A stretch of DNA of 15,053 nt, taken from NCBI GenBank assembly GCA_947448675.1, contig CANFOR010000045.1, positions 1 to 15,053 of the forward strand, read 5' to 3'. Source of the stretch: Betaproteobacteria bacterium (GTDB lineage: Bacteria > Pseudomonadota > Gammaproteobacteria > Burkholderiales > Burkholderiaceae_C). The notes beneath the pieces were generated by a model. The model was not told the DNA's origin, ran no database searches, and saw only the letters and a program-made list of their open reading frames with translations. Below are positions 13,497 to 15,053 of this stretch, in pieces; the first letter of the stretch is position 1, and each line of letters starts with the position of its first letter. The position numbers and the translations under genes were made by a program.

Positions 13497-14606
13497 TTAC
13501 TTGCCCAGCTTGCCCTGCACGCCGGCGAGTAAATAGTTCATAGACAAAATTTGCCCGTCGCTGAGCGCCTTGCCAGCGGGCAATACCTCGTGGCCCTCGT
13601 TGTCTTGCAACGGGCCGCTAAAGGGCTGGAGTTTGCCCGAGGCTATGTCACGCTGCTTGGCCAGTACCTCTGCCTGCACGGCGGCGGGCACTTGGGGGCC
13701 AAAGTCACCCACGCGCACCATGCCTTCCTTCACGCCGCCCCAGACCTCGCCGCTCTTCCAGGTGCCTGCCAGCACGGCTTTGGCGCGGGCCGTGTAGTAG
13801 GCGCCCCACTCGTGCGTGACGGCGATGATCTGCGCTTGCGGCGCGACCTTGCGCATGTCGGAGTGGTAAGCCACGGCCATCTTGCCGCGCTCTTGCGCAG
13901 CGGCCATCACGGCGGTGGAGCCGGTGTGGAAGGCGATGACGTCAACGCCTTGGTCAAACAAGGCCATGGCCGCGTCGCGCTCTCGCGGTGGATTGAACCA
14001 GTCGTTGAGCCAGATCACCTTCACCGTGGCCTTGGGGTTGACCGATCGCATGCCTAGCGTAAACGCATTGATGCCTTGCAGCACTTCGGGTATGGCAAAG
14101 CCCGCTACGTAGCCCGCCACGTTGCTCTTTGTCATGCGCCCGGCAGCGATGCCCGCCAGATAGCGGCCTTCATAGTAGCGGGCATTGGCCACGGCTACGT
14201 TGGGCGCGGTTTTGTAGCCGGTGATGGACTCGAACTTAACGCCCGGAAAGTCTTTGGCCACCTTGAGCGTGGGCTCCATATAGCCAAAGCTGGGCGTGAA
14301 GATGAGCTGCATGCCCTGCTGGGCTAAGTCGCGGATGACGCGCTCGGCGTCGGCCCCTTCGGCCACGTTTTCTACATAGCTGGTTTGCACCTGCTTGCCT
14401 AAAGCGGCGTCTATGGCTTTGCGGCCTTCTTCATGCTGGCGCACCCAACCGGCGTCGGTGAGCGGGGCTACGTAGACAAAGCCAATTTTGAGTGGAACTG
14501 CGTTACTGGCACCTGCTGCGGGCGCTGGGTTGGCGGGGGTGGTTTGGCAAAAAACGGAAAAAGAAAAACAAGCTGCCGCTAGCGCGGTGGCGAGGTTTTT
14601 GTACAT
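13497..14606 (-). CDS. BMP-family ABC transporter substrate-binding protein (nucleoside/purine type)
   Basis: This 369-aa periplasmic binding protein belongs to the basic membrane protein (BMP/PnrA/Med) family, which binds nucleosides or purines for ABC import. A signal peptide (MYKNLATALAAACFSFSVFC, cleavage probably just after) is followed by an Ala/Pro-rich linker. The binding fold then starts at LKIGFVYVAPLTDAGWVRQHEEG. Family blocks include IFTPSFGYMEPTLKVAKDFPGVKF, VAGYVAGFAIPEVLQGINAF, the NDWFNPPRERDAA segment and DVIAFHTGSTAV. An AGAGGA lies 6 nt before the ATG. It starts 69 bp after the adenine/adenosine deaminase stop, so the two are likely co-transcribed, pairing uptake with deamination. 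The ATPase and permease partners are not in the window and are expected upstream of it, on the same strand. Confidence 0.9.
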   Translation of the reverse strand: MYKNLATALAAACFSFSVFCQTTPANPAPAAGASNAVPLKIGFVYVAPLTDAGWVRQHEEGRKAIDAALGKQVQTSYVENVAEGADAERVIRDLAQQGMQLIFTPSFGYMEPTLKVAKDFPGVKFESITGYKTAPNVAVANARYYEGRYLAGIAAGRMTKSNVAGYVAGFAIPEVLQGINAFTLGMRSVNPKATVKVIWLNDWFNPPRERDAAMALFDQGVDVIAFHTGSTAVMAAAQERGKMAVAYHSDMRKVAPQAQIIAVTHEWGAYYTARAKAVLAGTWKSGEVWGGVKEGMVRVGDFGPQVPAAVQAEVLAKQRDIASGKLQPFSGPLQDNEGHEVLPAGKALSDGQILSMNYLLAGVQGKLGK

Positions 14607-14675
14607 GGTAGTCCTCTACATGGCTCCTAAAACAATAGCACGGTACGCAGGAGCGGCGCGGTTCGTGGCCTTATT

Positions 14676-15053
14676 TTACCTGAAATTGGCGAAGTATTCG
14701 CGCACCCGGTCGAGATGCAGGCGTTTGGCTCTGGCATCGGCAAAGCTGGCCTCCAAACTATTGCAGGCCAATTGGTAAGCCTGCTGTGCGCCCAAGCCGG
14801 TGGCGGCAAAGGTCTGGGTGAGGTTGTCATTGATGTAGCCACCAAAGTAGGCCGGGTCGTCGGAGTTGACGGTGGCGCACAGGCCCGCTTCTAGCAAAGC
14901 GCCCAGGTTGTGCGCGGCCAGTGTGGGGAAGACGCGCAGCTTGAGGTTGGACAGCGGGCACACGGTCAGCGGGATGTGCTCGCGGACCAGGCGGTCGACC
15001 AGGTGGACGTCCTCGTCGCAGCGCACGCCGTGATCGATGCGCTCGACCTTGAG
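14676..15053 (-). CDS. Adenine/adenosine deaminase, C-terminal part (cut by window edge)
   Basis: The last 125 residues are present; the gene begins beyond the right edge. The adenosine-deaminase fold is clear: ERIDHGVRC carries a conserved His, PLTVCPLSNLKL is the next strand, and VNSDDPAYFGGYINDN holds the tandem Asp pair that includes a zinc ligand. The Ala-Tyr-Phe-Gly-Gly-Tyr sequence after the Asp pair is, to my knowledge, typical of the bacterial adenine deaminase branch (the Pseudomonas PA0148 type) rather than true adenosine deaminase. I therefore favour adenine to hypoxanthine conversion, while many annotations would read adenosine deaminase. It is followed by the BMP-family purine-binding protein, which fits purine salvage. 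Without the N-terminal half the substrate assignment stays tentative. Confidence 0.88.
   Translation of the reverse strand, partial: LKVERIDHGVRCDEDVHLVDRLVREHIPLTVCPLSNLKLRVFPTLAAHNLGALLEAGLCATVNSDDPAYFGGYINDNLTQTFAATGLGAQQAYQLACNSLEASFADARAKRLHLDRVREYFANFR

Noticed and set aside
1..15053. tRNA, rRNA, CRISPR arrays, insertion sequences and phage genes
   Set aside because: I looked for cloverleaf-like or rRNA-like stretches, regularly spaced repeats and transposase or integrase motifs and found none.

Overview
The window looks like chromosomal DNA of a betaproteobacterium of the order Burkholderiales, most likely a Comamonadaceae member (Rhodoferax/Polaromonas/Acidovorax type). This rests on the GC-rich, TTG- and GCC-heavy codon use, on protein families typical of that group, and on a small dispersed palindromic element (GCTAyAA...TATAGC type) that I associate with Comamonadaceae intergenic DNA. 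The placement is inference from family knowledge; no search was run.

Layout. 1-69: start of a CNNM/CorC-type membrane protein (minus, cut by the window edge). 92-901: apaH (plus). 965-2476: DEAD-box helicase rhlE (minus). 2646-3542: YpfJ-type zinc metallopeptidase (minus). 3543-3873: the one long non-coding stretch, holding a hairpin and a candidate Pho-type promoter. 3874-5982: Tat-exported phospholipase C (plus). 6090-8659: a minus-strand trio of alpha/beta-hydrolase lipoprotein, DUF2799-like lipoprotein and AIM24/TIGR00266 protein. 8649-9179: a small outer-membrane barrel protein (plus), whose start overlaps the hydrolase start. 9300-12820: a sulfide-oxidation island. 12858-15053: dCTP deaminase, a BMP-family nucleoside/purine-binding protein and the 3' part of an adenine/adenosine deaminase (all minus).

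The most interesting part is the sulfide island. A plus-strand type II sulfide:quinone oxidoreductase diverges from a minus-strand operon. That operon encodes a 71-aa protein with 13 cysteines (GDCCVxC family), a TauE/SafE anion exporter and a persulfide dioxygenase-rhodanese fusion. Together they give a plausible route: H2S is oxidised to persulfide by SQR, persulfide to sulfite and thiosulfate by the fusion, and the products are exported by TauE. The role of the small Cys-rich protein is open. The shared 107-bp promoter region carries three TATATG half-sites in alternating orientation, overlapping a good -10 box. No regulator gene is present nearby. The island is visibly less GC-rich than its flanks, which suggests acquisition as a unit.

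The dispersed palindromic element occurs about four times. Two copies form strong hairpins just after the stop codons of the phospholipase and of the sulfide operon, in the same orientation relative to the gene. One copy lies in frame inside the hydrolase gene.
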